Positions 27,253-36,586 of a stretch of 64,000 bases of DNA are shown in pieces. Both the position numbers and the translations under genes were made by a program. The notes under the pieces were generated by a model. It did no database searches. It saw only the letters and a list, made by a program, of their open reading frames with translations, and was not told the DNA's origin. This DNA comes from Aquimonas sp044377145 (GTDB lineage Bacteria; Pseudomonadota; Gammaproteobacteria; Xanthomonadales; Xanthomonadaceae). The first letter of the stretch is position 1. Each line of letters begins with the position of its first letter. The DNA is taken from NCBI RefSeq assembly GCF_044377145.1, contig NZ_JBILJQ010000023.1, forward strand, positions 1 to 64,000, given 5' to 3'.

Positions 27253-28041
27253 CTACAGCTTGTGCCCGGAATGGATGGCGCAGATTCCACCGGTGAGGTT
27301 GCGGTAGTCGCAGCGCTCCAGGACCGCGGCCTCCATCATCGCCTTCAGCTGGGCCTGCGGCGGGTGCTGGCGGATCGATTCGGCCAGGTACTGGTAGCTG
27401 TCGCCATCTCCGGCGAACAGCTTGCCGAGCCGCGGCAGCACCTGGAACGAGTGGAAGTCATACAGCGGCTTCAGCCAGTCGTGCTTGACCTCGGAGAACT
27501 CCAGCACCAGCGCGCGCCCGCCGATTTTCAGCACCCGCTGCATTTCGTTCAGCGCCTGCTGCTTGTCGGTAACGTTACGCAGGCCGAAAGCGATCGTCAC
27601 CAGATCGAAACTGGCATCAGGAAACGGCAGCGCCTCGGCGTTCAACTGCGCGTAGCGCAGGCCACGCACACGGCCGCGGTCGGTCAGGCGATCGCGGCCC
27701 ACCCGCAGCATGTCGCCATTGATGTCGCCAATGACGATCTCGCCGTCCGGCCCGACCCGCTCCTGCAGCAGGCTGGCGATGTCGCCGGTGCCGCCGGCCA
27801 AGTCCAGCACCCGGTCGCCGCGACGCACCCCGCTGGTGGCGACGAAATAGCGCTTCCAGATCCGGTGGATGCCGAAGCTCATCAGGTCGTTCATGAGGTC
27901 GTACTTGGCCGCCACCGAACTGAACACCTGACCGACCAGCCGCTGCTTGTCGGCGGCCGGCACTTCGCGGAATCCGAAATGGGTGGTGTCGCCGCTGGCG
28001 GACGGGCGAGAGGACGGGCTGCGGTCATCGGGCGTATTCAT
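27253..28041 (-). CDS. ubiE: ubiquinone/menaquinone C-methyltransferase UbiE
   Basis: A 262-residue SAM-dependent class I methyltransferase that C-methylates the quinone ring. Family markers are GFREVPAADKQRLVGQVFSSVAAKYDLMND, split over residues about 22-51, the SAM motif VLDLAGGTGDIA, and FGLRNVTDKQQALNEM. The ATG at 28041 gives a full-length protein. The 168-bp gap to the M1 gene (27085-27252) holds no gene I can support. It appears to be transcribed alone. Confidence 0.94.
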   Translation of the reverse strand: MNTPDDRSPSSRPSASGDTTHFGFREVPAADKQRLVGQVFSSVAAKYDLMNDLMSFGIHRIWKRYFVATSGVRRGDRVLDLAGGTGDIASLLQERVGPDGEIVIGDINGDMLRVGRDRLTDRGRVRGLRYAQLNAEALPFPDASFDLVTIAFGLRNVTDKQQALNEMQRVLKIGGRALVLEFSEVKHDWLKPLYDFHSFQVLPRLGKLFAGDGDSYQYLAESIRQHPPQAQLKAMMEAAVLERCDYRNLTGGICAIHSGHKL

Positions 28042-28112
28042 GGGCGGGGATTATCGCAGAGGTCGGCGCGCAGCCCCTACACTGCCGCATCGCCCGTCTG
28101 CGCCTGTGCCCC

Positions 28113-28590
28113 ATGAGCCAGTTCGTCGTCAGCGTGTTTGCCCTGGTCTACCTGGGCATGGCACTGGGTCGGCTGCCGAGGCTGGCGATGGACCGCAGCG
28201 GCATCGCCTTCGTCCCTGCAGCGCTTGTGCTCGCCTGAGGCGCGCTACCGGCAGACGAATGGTCCGCGGCACTGGACTTCGAGACCCTGCCGCTGTTTGC
28301 GCTGATGCCGGCGGGCGCGCACTTCGCCGCCGTCGATGCGTTCGATGCCGTGGCCGCAGCCCTGGCCCGCAGGGCGCTGCCGCCGCATACGCTGCTGGGC
28401 TTGACGATCGCCACCGCGGGTTTGCTGTCAGCCGTGCTTGTCACCAATATCATCACCACCGAACCTGCCGCACAGCTCGACCTGCGGCTGGGCTTTGCCG
28501 ATTTCGCCCGGGTCGGCATTCCGACAACTCTGATCTCGACGACGCTCGCTCTGGGCTGGTTTCTGCTGATGGGATGGACCACTGATGTCA
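28113..28590 (+). pseudogene. decayed anion-transporter gene (ArsB/SLC13-like)
   Basis: From ATG 28113 the frame reads like the N-terminus of an ion/anion permease (FVVSVFALVYLGMALGRLP) and hits an in-frame TGA at 28236-28238. The same frame continues with transporter-like sequence (FETLPLFALMPAGAHFAAVDAFD) and later fragments such as GIPTTLISTTLALGWFLLMGW. A full-length member would be about 400 residues; only about 150 codons remain, so the central part has been deleted. The 3' end runs into the acetyltransferase start. Assignment rests on the remembered family pattern. Confidence 0.6.
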
Positions 28591-29076
28591 TCGCTTGCAC
28601 CGCTCGAATTCAGCTGCCTGCCGTTCGAGGCACTCGACCCCTATCGCCTGTACACGCTGCTGCGCCTGCGGGTGGATGTATTCGTGGTGGAACAAAGCTG
28701 CGCCTACCCCGACCTCGACGGTCACGATCACGCGCCCGGCGTTCGCCATCTGCTGGGCGAACGCGCGGGGCAGCTGCTGGCCGCCGCGCGCCTGCTGCCG
28801 CCGGGGCTGAGTTTCGACACTCCCGCCATCGGTCGGGTGGTCGTCGCAGCCAGCGCGCGCGGGCTGGGTCTTGCCCATCTGCTGATGCGAACTGCGATCG
28901 CCCAGTGCGAGCAGCTGTGGCCAGGCCAGGATCAGAACCTCAGCGCGCAGGCGCATTTGCAGGGCTTCTATGCCGCACACGGATTCGTGGCGTGCTCCGA
29001 ACCCTATCTGGAGGACGGCATCCCGCACGTCGGCATGCGCAGATCAGTTGCGTTGCCCAGCTGGACCGCAGGATGA
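28585..29076 (+). CDS. elaA: GNAT acetyltransferase, ElaA family
   Basis: A 163-residue GNAT protein close to ElaA. Visible signatures are YTLLRLRVDVFVVEQSCAYPDLDGHD at about residues 23-48 (quoted in part: FVVEQSCAYPDLDG), IGRVVVAASARGLGLAHLLM for acetyl-CoA binding, and GFYAAHGFVACSEPYLEDGI. The substrate of ElaA enzymes is unknown. The start overlaps the end of the transporter remnant. Bases 29077-29245 downstream contain a GGGAAGC/GCTTCCTCCC-type imperfect hairpin and no gene. Confidence 0.88.
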   Translation: MSSLAPLEFSCLPFEALDPYRLYTLLRLRVDVFVVEQSCAYPDLDGHDHAPGVRHLLGERAGQLLAAARLLPPGLSFDTPAIGRVVVAASARGLGLAHLLMRTAIAQCEQLWPGQDQNLSAQAHLQGFYAAHGFVACSEPYLEDGIPHVGMRRSVALPSWTAG

Positions 29077-29245
29077 GCTGAACTTCCACCACAGCAAGAC
29101 GACGCGCATTCCCGCCCGATCGCGGTCGAAGGGCTGGGAAGCACGCTTCCTCCCATCTCACTCGTCTGGCAAAAGTGCAGCATCGTCCTGCCTGACTCAC
29201 CGCTGAGTGGTCACCCCGTCACGCTGCACCCGGCTCACCCAGAGC

Positions 29246-29578
29246 TCAGGGCCCGTCGATCACCACCATCGAATCCTGCAGGCGCACCGCGACTGCTGAC
29301 AGCGACTGCCCGCGGCACGGTCCTCCGACACAGGCGCCACTCGGCAGTTCGAAACTCGCCCCGTGCGCGGCGCAGATCAGACGGCCGCCCTCAAGCAGGA
29401 ACTTCCCCGGCGCCCAATCCAGTCGACGCCCGGCATGTGGGCAGATATTGAGAAATGCCGCCAGGCTGCCGTCTCGCTGCACCAGCAGCAGCGACTCCTC
29501 ACGGCCATCGACCCGAGCATCTACGGCCAGCACGCCGCGCTCAGTGAGTTCAGCAAGGGAGCACAGCGGCTGAGGCAT
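29246..29578 (-). CDS. Rieske [2Fe-2S] ferredoxin-like protein
   Basis: A 110-residue single-domain Rieske protein, resembling small ferredoxin or NirD-like subunits. The cluster ligands are Cys-x-His in NICPHAGRRLDW and Cys-x-x-His in LICAAHGASFE. The ATG at 29578 is chosen because it begins the conserved MPQPLCSLAELTERG; an earlier start would only add a basic, low-complexity tail. No partner oxygenase or reductase gene is adjacent. The role is probably electron transfer, with the partner unknown. Confidence 0.82.
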   Translation of the reverse strand: MPQPLCSLAELTERGVLAVDARVDGREESLLLVQRDGSLAAFLNICPHAGRRLDWAPGKFLLEGGRLICAAHGASFELPSGACVGGPCRGQSLSAVAVRLQDSMVVIDGP

Positions 29579-29773
29579 ACGCGGAACACCGGTTTCAGAG
29601 TGGGTCGGGCCGCCAAGGATACGCGCCGGCACGTGGGTCGGAACCCCCCGTTCTCGCGCGACACGCGTAGGCGATGCCTAAGGCTGCGGTTCAGCTATCG
29701 GCTTGAGTCCGCGCTGTACTGCCCCCAATACTCCGCACTCGCGCGTTTCGCGCCGCAGTCAGGATGTTCCCCC

Positions 29774-30055
29774 ATGCGTGCTGCCATCTTCCAGCTTCGC
29801 CTGCCTCGCAATCCGCTGCTGCGCCTGCTGATTGCTGTCGCTGGCATCGCGCTGCTTTCGATGTTCGCCCTGGTCGGTGTGGGACTGGCAGTGGCGGCAC
29901 TCGCGCTGTTCGGCGCGCGCGCACTGTGGTGGAAGCTGCGTGGACGACCGCAGACCTCCGCGCCAGCGTGGAGCCGCCGCACGGACGTGATCGAGGGCGA
30001 CTACACCGTCATCGAGAAGTCCGCAGAACCGCTGCCGCCGCGAAATACGGTCTGA
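29774..30055 (+). CDS. small single-pass membrane protein
   Basis: A 93-residue protein with a basic N-terminus, one long hydrophobic stretch (about residues 12-55, LIAVAGIALLSMFALVGVGL onward) and a hydrophilic tail ending EKSAEPLPPRNTV. The hydrophobic stretch could be one or two helices. I do not recognise the family. It lies upstream of mscL on the same strand, 121 bp away. Confidence 0.55.
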   Translation: MRAAIFQLRLPRNPLLRLLIAVAGIALLSMFALVGVGLAVAALALFGARALWWKLRGRPQTSAPAWSRRTDVIEGDYTVIEKSAEPLPPRNTV

Positions 30056-30176
30056 CACCCGCCGCTCGTCGCAGCCCCACGGCGTTGTAATCGCTGCTGC
30101 CTGCGCTCATTGCCATCGCGGCTGGGCTAAAGTCGCCGGCGCGGCAATCCGGCCGCTTGAGCGCTGCGGAGTGGAC

Positions 30177-30581
30177 ATGAGCTTCCTGACTGAATTCAAA
30201 GCCTTCGCCATGCGTGGCAATGTGGTCGATCTGGCCGTGGGTGTGGTGATCGGCGCGGCCTTCGGCAAGATCGTCAGTGCCTTGGTCGACGGCATCATCA
30301 TGCCCGTGATCGGCCTGATCGTCGGCGGGGTCAATTTTGCCGATCTGGCCGTGGTGCTGAAGGAAGCTCCCGAAGGCGGCGAGGCGGTACTGTTCAAGTA
30401 CGGCGCTTTTCTGCAGACCGTGGCCGATTTCACGATCATCGCCTTCGCCATCTTCATGGTGATCAAGCTGATGAACCGCCTGCAGCGCAAGCAGGAGGCT
30501 GCGCCTGCCGCACCGCCACCGCCGCCGGAAGATGTGGAGCTGCTGCGCGAGATCCGCGATCTGCTGAAAGCCCGCGGCTGA
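30177..30581 (+). CDS. mscL: large-conductance mechanosensitive channel
   Basis: A 134-residue pentameric inner-membrane channel that releases solutes on hypo-osmotic shock. The family N-terminus (SFLTEFKAFAMRGNVVDLAVGV, first part) forms TM1, with TM2 at about residues 75-100 (FTIIAFAIFMVIKLMNRL). The C-terminal coiled helix ends EDVELLREIRDLLKARG. The ATG at 30177 has GGAG five bases upstream. It is full length. Confidence 0.95.
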   Translation: MSFLTEFKAFAMRGNVVDLAVGVVIGAAFGKIVSALVDGIIMPVIGLIVGGVNFADLAVVLKEAPEGGEAVLFKYGAFLQTVADFTIIAFAIFMVIKLMNRLQRKQEAAPAAPPPPPEDVELLREIRDLLKARG

Positions 30582-30600
30582 GATCGACTACAGACGCGGA

Positions 30601-30625
30601 CCCGCCGAGGCGTGCAGGCGGCGGG
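30601..30625 (+). terminator. possible terminator after mscL
   Basis: A 7-bp GC stem (30601-30607 with 30619-30625) with an 11-base loop lies 20 bp after the mscL stop. No T-tract follows closely, so the call is weak. Confidence 0.3.
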
Positions 30626-30723
30626 CGAGCCTGTCTTTGCGCACATGCGTGACACCCGCTGCTGCGGCAAGCTTCGCGGCTGAGTTGATCGGTTCTACGC
30701 GTCCTTCGCCGGAGATGAATTCC

Positions 30724-32121
30724 ATGCGTCTGTGCACCCTTGCGCTTGCATCCCTATGCATGGCCGGCCCGGCCCGCGCAGATATTCCGCCGCTCAGCGA
30801 AGTTGCGATCAGCACCGCCACCGCACTGCGCGATGAGCACAGCACTGCGGGTGTCGCTTACGGTCTGGTGGAATCTCTGACCACGGAAGTCGGCCCGCGC
30901 ATGGCGGGCACCGAAGCTGACGTTCGCGCGGTGGCATGGGCGCGGGCCAAGTTCGAGGCGCTCGGCTTCGATTCGGTCCGGGTCGAGCCGTTCTCGTTTC
31001 CGTACTGGCGTCGCGGGCATGAGCGCGGCGAAGTGCTGTCGCCGTTTCCGCAGCCACTGGCGGTCACCGCGCTGGGCGGCAGCGAAGGCACCGGCGATAC
31101 ACCGCTGGAGGGCGAGATCGTCGCCTTCGACAGCCTCGCCGAGCTGCAGGCCGCCGAACCTGGCGCGGTGGAAGGCAAGATCGTTTTCATTACCCAGCGT
31201 ACCCAACGCTTCAAGGACGGCCGCGGCTATGGCCTGTCGGTGATCGGCCGCAGTTCGGGCGCCACCGAGGCCTCGAAGCGCGGCGCGGTGGGCCTGATCA
31301 TCCGCTCCATCAGCACCAACTCCGACCGCTTCCCGCACACCGGCATGATGCGTTACGCCCCCGACGTGAAGCCGATCCCGGCGGCGGCGGTCTCCAACCC
31401 GGACGCCGACCTGCTGATCAACATGCTCGGCCGCGGCGAACCGGTGCGGATCCGCCTCGATATCGATGCCGAGACCCGCGGCGAGGCGGTCAGCTACAAC
31501 GTGATCGGCGACATCGTGGGTCGCGAACGCCCGGACGAAGTGGTCGTCATCGGCGGCCATCTCGACTCCTGGGACCTGGGCACCGGCGCCCTCGATGACG
31601 GTGCCGGCGTCGGCATCACCATGGCCGCCGGAGCGGCGATCCTCAAGCAGGAGCAGCGCCCGCGCCGCAGCGTGCGGGTGATCGCCTGGGGCAATGAGGA
31701 ACAGGGCCTGATCGGCGCGCGCGCCTACGCCGAAGCGCATGCCGGGCAGATGTCGAAGCATGTGCTGGGCGCTGAGAGCGACTTCGGGGCCGGCCGTGTG
31801 TACGCGTTGCGCGCGGGCGTTGATGCTCGCTACTGGCCGGTGCTGGAACAGATCGCCGCGGTGCTGGCGCCGCTGGGCATCGCCTTTGAGCGCGAAGGCG
31901 GTGGTCCGGGACCGGATGTCATTCCCTTGGTCCAGCGCGGGATGCCTTGGGCGCAGCTGGCCCAGGACGGCAGTGACTACTTCGACTATCACCACACCGC
32001 CAACGACACCCTCGACAAGATCGACTCCGAAGCGCTGGATCAGCAGGCCGCGGCCTATGCCGTGCTGGCCTTTCTGGCTGCCGAGGCCGAGGCCGATTTC
32101 GGGCGCGTGCCGGCGCAGTGA
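30724..32121 (+). CDS. secreted M28 metallopeptidase (carboxypeptidase Q-like)
   Basis: A 465-residue exported di-zinc peptidase with a signal peptide of about 18 residues (ending GPARA). Metal ligands and catalytic residues are visible: His and Asp in VIGGHLDSWDLGTGALDDGAG, Glu-Glu in AWGNEEQGL, Asp in GAESDFGAG, and His in YHHTANDTLDKID. A protease-associated domain lies between about residues 115 and 230. The ATG at 30724 is chosen over 30715 because the GGAG at 30710-30713 is too close to the latter. Confidence 0.9.
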   Translation: MRLCTLALASLCMAGPARADIPPLSEVAISTATALRDEHSTAGVAYGLVESLTTEVGPRMAGTEADVRAVAWARAKFEALGFDSVRVEPFSFPYWRRGHERGEVLSPFPQPLAVTALGGSEGTGDTPLEGEIVAFDSLAELQAAEPGAVEGKIVFITQRTQRFKDGRGYGLSVIGRSSGATEASKRGAVGLIIRSISTNSDRFPHTGMMRYAPDVKPIPAAAVSNPDADLLINMLGRGEPVRIRLDIDAETRGEAVSYNVIGDIVGRERPDEVVVIGGHLDSWDLGTGALDDGAGVGITMAAGAAILKQEQRPRRSVRVIAWGNEEQGLIGARAYAEAHAGQMSKHVLGAESDFGAGRVYALRAGVDARYWPVLEQIAAVLAPLGIAFEREGGGPGPDVIPLVQRGMPWAQLAQDGSDYFDYHHTANDTLDKIDSEALDQQAAAYAVLAFLAAEAEADFGRVPAQ

Positions 32122-32138
32122 GGCGCCCCTGCGGAGCC

Positions 32139-32166
32139 GTCTGCGCTGCCGCAAGCAAGCGCAGAC
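32139..32166. terminator. hairpin between convergent genes
   Basis: A perfect 8-bp stem (32139-32146 with 32159-32166) lies in the 67-bp gap between the convergent M28 peptidase and HEXXH-protein genes. It could act in both directions. No T-tract is present. Confidence 0.35.
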
Positions 32167-32188
32167 ACACAAGCCGCCGCTATCGGAC

Positions 32189-33409
32189 CTAACGCAGCAG
32201 CGGTGAATCCAGCACCTCGGAAGCCTCGCCGGTCACCGCTTCGACCGCCTCGCGCAGCTGCTCAAGGCTGACCCGGCGCAACGGCACCAGCCGGCGCGCG
32301 ACGTTATCGATGTCCTTGTCGTCGCCCGTGTGCTCGCGGATCTCGGCGTCCAGCGCGACAAACAGGTCCACCGCCCTTGCGGTGCGTGGGCCATGACTGC
32401 GATCGGACTTCAGGCTGCTGATCCGACGCCCGTGGCTACGCATCCAGTCGAAAGCCTTCTGCGCGCGCGCTTCGGTCAGCAGACCGCCGCGGCGCATCAT
32501 CTCGATCGAATAGAACTCAGCCAGACCTTCGGCAATCCAGTCGTCGCCGTCGTCCCCGCGCACCCGCGAGATCACGTGCACCAGTTCGTGCACCAGTGTG
32601 CTGGTGCCGTTCTCGCTGATCAGCGGGCGCTCCGAGTGCAGGTACAGGGAGCGCGGGCCGGACAGGCCGCCACGCCACATGCCGTCGGCGGCGCCGACAA
32701 TCAGCAGCTTCTCCGGCAGCGCGCCGAACGCTTCTTCCATCGACGGCGCCACCAGATTGATGAAGGCGAGGTACTCGTTGCGGCGCATCGGGTCGCCCTT
32801 GGGCGCGGCCACCGCCACTTCCATGTCGTCGATGAACTCGCGGCGGATGCCGATATCGCCGGCAATCATCCAGCCGACCGGGCGCTGGAAGCGGCGATCC
32901 TCTTCCACCACCGTGAACACCGGTGCCTCGCCGCGGCGCTTGAACGGCGTATCCACCCCAGCCCAGCCTTCCGGCAGCTCGAAGCGGAGGCTTGAATTCG
33001 AGCGCGAGTCTTTGGTCAGCCGCGCCCGCACCGGTGGCACCAGATGATCGCCACGCAGGATCGTCCAGTCCGCGGTGATGCGGGCATCAAAGCCGCCGTC
33101 ACGGCGACGCTTGTCGATGGCATAGCGGTATCGAAGCTCACCGCCCTTCGATGGCGGCGTCCAGCTGACACGCTCGCCATCGCGAACGACACGGCCATCG
33201 CCCTCGACCGCGCTGTAGCGCTCGGCGGGCATGGTGAAATCGAGCTCACGCACGCGCCCTGCGCCGGGGCTGTAGTCGATGGTGACGGCGGCAGCCCCGC
33301 TGTCAGGCAGGAAGCGCACCCGGTAATCGATATCGAAGGACTTGTCGGCAGCGGCGCAGCCGCCAGCGATCAGGCAACCGAACAGGCAGCGAAGCAGAAA
33401 ACTCGGCAT
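32189..33409 (-). CDS. exported HEXXH metallopeptidase-like protein
   Basis: A 406-residue protein with an N-terminal hydrophobic segment ending LIAGGCAAAD, either a signal peptide or an atypical lipobox. A gluzincin-type zinc site is visible: LVHELVHVISRV followed by WIAEGLAEFYS with a likely third Glu ligand. The N-terminal half is beta-rich, as in M61/gluzincin proteins. The ATG at 33409 is used; a GTG at 33421 is the alternative. The exact family was not recognised. Bases 33410-33565 separate it from fnr and hold no gene I can support. Confidence 0.7.
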   Translation of the reverse strand: MPSFLLRCLFGCLIAGGCAAADKSFDIDYRVRFLPDSGAAAVTIDYSPGAGRVRELDFTMPAERYSAVEGDGRVVRDGERVSWTPPSKGGELRYRYAIDKRRRDGGFDARITADWTILRGDHLVPPVRARLTKDSRSNSSLRFELPEGWAGVDTPFKRRGEAPVFTVVEEDRRFQRPVGWMIAGDIGIRREFIDDMEVAVAAPKGDPMRRNEYLAFINLVAPSMEEAFGALPEKLLIVGAADGMWRGGLSGPRSLYLHSERPLISENGTSTLVHELVHVISRVRGDDGDDWIAEGLAEFYSIEMMRRGGLLTEARAQKAFDWMRSHGRRISSLKSDRSHGPRTARAVDLFVALDAEIREHTGDDKDIDNVARRLVPLRRVSLEQLREAVEAVTGEASEVLDSPLLR

Positions 33410-33565
33410 GGCGGAAATCACAGCGCGATGGGGACGCGGAAACTAGCACGCTGACCTCGAATGCACCTCGAACGCGCGGGCAACTCGATCAGCCATGCGG
33501 GGTTTCTTGCCGACCTCGACAGGATGCCGAAGCTCACCCGTGTCGTGCACTCGCAGGCCCGACGC

Positions 33566-34321
33566 TCAGCGCGAACCGGCGCGCATCTGTTCTGGCGCGT
33601 GGGCGGCTTCTGACAATCGATGCGGATCAAGAATCTTCAGCTGACGTCCCCGGATGCTGATGACGCCGTCTTCCTGCAGCTTGGTGAAACTGCGGCTGAC
33701 GGTTTCGATCACCAGACCCAGATAACTCGCGATCTCTTCGCGGCTCATCGGCAAGGTGAACTGGTCATGCAGGCGCCCCAAGCTCTGCAGTCGCTCGGAA
33801 AGCCCATGCACGAACAGCAGCACGCGCTCGGAGGCGTGGCGGCGGCCGAGCATGGCGAGATGATCCTGATCGAGTTCCATACTCTTGCCGATGATGCGCA
33901 GCAGCTGATGCTGCAGGCCCGGCACCTGCTGGGCCACACGTTCCAGATCCTGCATCGGAATCTCGCAGACCTCGGCGCCTTCCAACGCTTCGGCCTCGCA
34001 GCGGTGGCTGCCGCTGCCAAGCGCGTCCAGGCCGATCAGTTCGCCGGGCAGATGGAAGCCCATGATCTGCTCGTCGCCATCCTCGTTCATCGCAACCGTC
34101 TTGAAGCTGCCAACGCGCGCCACGAACAGCGCGCTCAGGCTTGAACCGGTGCGGAACAATCGATCACCGCGTTCCAGCGGACGCCGCTTCTTGACCAGGT
34201 CATCGAGCCGATCGAGGTCGCTGCCACTGATACCCGCCGGCAGGCACAGCTGCTGCAGCGAACACTGGCCGCAGCTTTTGCGCAGCCGCGCCAGGTCCAG
34301 CAAAGGTGTATCCGAGGACAT
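33566..34321 (-). CDS. fnr: Fnr-type oxygen-sensing regulator
   Basis: A 251-residue Crp/Fnr regulator. N-terminal cysteines Cys17, Cys20 and Cys26 (CGQCSLQQLC) plus Cys119 in EVCEIP match the four ligands of the oxygen-labile 4Fe-4S cluster. The cyclic-nucleotide-like barrel covers about residues 40-160. The recognition helix ETVSRSFTKLQ carries the Fnr-type E-SR pattern, predicting a TTGAT-N4-ATCAA site. The ATG at 34321 is 7 bp after the stop of the S9 peptidase gene, so it may be expressed as the second gene of that unit. No Fnr box was seen in its own upstream region. Confidence 0.93.
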   Translation of the reverse strand: MSSDTPLLDLARLRKSCGQCSLQQLCLPAGISGSDLDRLDDLVKKRRPLERGDRLFRTGSSLSALFVARVGSFKTVAMNEDGDEQIMGFHLPGELIGLDALGSGSHRCEAEALEGAEVCEIPMQDLERVAQQVPGLQHQLLRIIGKSMELDQDHLAMLGRRHASERVLLFVHGLSERLQSLGRLHDQFTLPMSREEIASYLGLVIETVSRSFTKLQEDGVISIRGRQLKILDPHRLSEAAHAPEQMRAGSR

Positions 34322-34328
34322 CTGCCCG

Positions 34329-36380
34329 TTACTCCTTGGTCCAACGATCCATCCAGGCCAGCACGCTGTCGTGCCACTGGATGCTGTTGGCTGGCTTGAG
34401 AATCCAATGATTCTCATCGGGAAAGTACAGGAACTGGCTCGGTATGTCGCGGCGCTGCAGCGCGGCAAATGCGGCGATGCCCTGCTCCACCGGAATGCGG
34501 TAGTCCAATTGACCGTGGATCACCAGCATCGGCGTGTTCCACTTGTCGACGTGCAGCAGCGGGTTGAAACGCTCGTAAGCCGCCGGGTTCTCGAACACGG
34601 TGCCGCCGTTTTCCCATTCGGTGAACCAGAGTTCCTCGGTGCTGTAGCCCATCATCCGCGTGTCGAACACGCCTGCATGGCTGACCAGACAGTCCCAAGC
34701 CTCACCCCACTGGCCAGCGATCCAGTTGACCATGTAGCCGCCGTAGCTGGCGCCGAGAGCGCAGGCGCGCTCACCGTCCAGGAAGTCGTAGCGCTTCAGC
34801 GCAGCGGCCCAGCCTTTCTGCAGGTCTTCCAGCGGCTTGCCACCCCAGTCCTGCGAGATCGAATCGGTGAAGGCCTGGCCGTAGCCGGTCGAGCCGTGGA
34901 AGTCGATGAACACCACGCCGTAGCCGCGGGCCGCGTAGGTCTGCGGGTTCCAACGGTAGTGGAAGCTGTTGCCCATCGAACCCTGCGGGCCGCCGTGGAT
35001 GATGAAGGCCACCGGATACTTGCGCCCCTCGACATAGCCGACGGGCTTGACCGTGAAGCCATACACCGTCTCGCCACCGTGGCCTTCGAAGCTGAACTGC
35101 TCGAACTCGCCCATGCCGATGTCGGCCAGGCGCTCGCGGTTGAAATCGGTCAGCGCGCGCTCCACCCCACCGGCCGGTGTGCTGGTGAACAATTGTGCCG
35201 GCGCAATGAGCGTGTCGCGCTGGAACACCAGGGTGTCGCCCTGCAGCGCAAATCCGGTGACATTGCCGCCCCCGATCACCACGCGCGCGGCGCCGGATTC
35301 CGGCTTGATCGCGAACAGCGGATGCTCACCCAGGCGGTTGGCGGTGGTGAACAGCTCGCCCTGATGCAGGGTCAAGGCACCGGCGGAAAAATCCCAGTCC
35401 GGGGCCACTTCACGACGCTCGCCGCTGACGAGATCGAGGGCCATGATCGCCATCCGATCAGCCTCGAAGCCCGGCCGCGCCATCGCGGTGTAGTACAGCG
35501 TTTTGCCGTCGTCGGCGAACAGTGGGTTGGCATCCCAGGCGGGGTTGTCAGGCGTCAGATTGCGGGGCGCCGCGCTGCCCTCCACCTCGGCCTGGAACAG
35601 GTCGAAGTTGGTCGACTGCGGCTCGGTGCGGCCGGCGATGCGCGCGCTGAACACCAGGCTGCGGCCATCCGGCGACCAAGCGTAGTCATCGCCGCCACCA
35701 AACGGGACTGAAGGCACATCACCGTCGATACCGCGGCTGATCCGCTGCGGTTCGCCGCGTGCGCGGCCTCTGTTCAACTCTGCGACATACAGGTGATTGC
35801 GCAGGCCGTCGTTCCAGCTGTCCCAGTGGCGCACGAACAGCTGGTCATAGGTCTTGCCGCTGGCCTTCTCGGCGGCCAGCGCTGCACTGCGCTCGGTGCT
35901 GCATTTCAGCTCTGGGCAGTCCGGGTGCACCCGGAAGCTCAGCGCCAGCCGCGTGCCATCGGGTGACAGCCTGTAGGTGCCGACATCCAGCGGATAGTCG
36001 GTGACCTGCTTCGGCGCCCCGCCCTTCACTGCGGCCGACCAGACCTGCATCGAGCCGGATTCGGCGCTGAGGTAATACAGGGTGCTGCCATCCGGTGAGA
36101 AACTCGGGCTGCTGGCGCTCTTGCCTTCGGCATTCAGCCGCCGAACACGCGCGCCGTCGTCCAAGCCACGGATGAACAAACCGGTGGTGGCGCGGTTGTT
36201 GGCAACGTCGGCCTCGCGCAGGGCGTACATCAGCTGGCTGCCATCCGGCGACAGCAGCGGCGAGGAGACGCGATCGAGCGCGACCAGATCGCGGGCGTCG
36301 AGGCCGCGCTCGGCGACAGCGGACACACTCGCGCTTGAAAACAGGATCGTGCACAGCAGACGCGACAGCACTGAAGACAT
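34329..36380 (-). CDS. secreted S9 prolyl oligopeptidase-family peptidase
   Basis: A 683-residue exported serine peptidase of the dipeptidyl/acylaminoacyl-peptidase type. It has a signal peptide (cleavage near SAVAERG), an N-terminal beta-propeller built on SPDG repeats (about residues 30-400), and a C-terminal hydrolase domain. The triad is visible: Ser in LGASYGGYMVNW, Asp in HGQLDYRIP, and His in PDENHWILKP. The ATG at 36380 opens the signal peptide. It precedes fnr by 7 bp and is divergent from the peptide symporter gene. Confidence 0.92.
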   Translation of the reverse strand: MSSVLSRLLCTILFSSASVSAVAERGLDARDLVALDRVSSPLLSPDGSQLMYALREADVANNRATTGLFIRGLDDGARVRRLNAEGKSASSPSFSPDGSTLYYLSAESGSMQVWSAAVKGGAPKQVTDYPLDVGTYRLSPDGTRLALSFRVHPDCPELKCSTERSAALAAEKASGKTYDQLFVRHWDSWNDGLRNHLYVAELNRGRARGEPQRISRGIDGDVPSVPFGGGDDYAWSPDGRSLVFSARIAGRTEPQSTNFDLFQAEVEGSAAPRNLTPDNPAWDANPLFADDGKTLYYTAMARPGFEADRMAIMALDLVSGERREVAPDWDFSAGALTLHQGELFTTANRLGEHPLFAIKPESGAARVVIGGGNVTGFALQGDTLVFQRDTLIAPAQLFTSTPAGGVERALTDFNRERLADIGMGEFEQFSFEGHGGETVYGFTVKPVGYVEGRKYPVAFIIHGGPQGSMGNSFHYRWNPQTYAARGYGVVFIDFHGSTGYGQAFTDSISQDWGGKPLEDLQKGWAAALKRYDFLDGERACALGASYGGYMVNWIAGQWGEAWDCLVSHAGVFDTRMMGYSTEELWFTEWENGGTVFENPAAYERFNPLLHVDKWNTPMLVIHGQLDYRIPVEQGIAAFAALQRRDIPSQFLYFPDENHWILKPANSIQWHDSVLAWMDRWTKE

Positions 36381-36586
36381 TGGATGGACTCCGTCAAAGA
36401 CCCGGCATGGTAGGTCGCAGCGCGGCCCGCTGCCAACCGGATGGGCTTCTTGGCTGCGAGCGGCGACCTCATGCACTGCAGTGCAGGATCGAGCGCATCG
36501 CGGCTGTGGCTATACTCGCGGCGCCCTGCGGCGTGCAGGCATGTTCCGGCAACGCCACAGCCCTGAATCCACAGCTGGAGCCGCGC

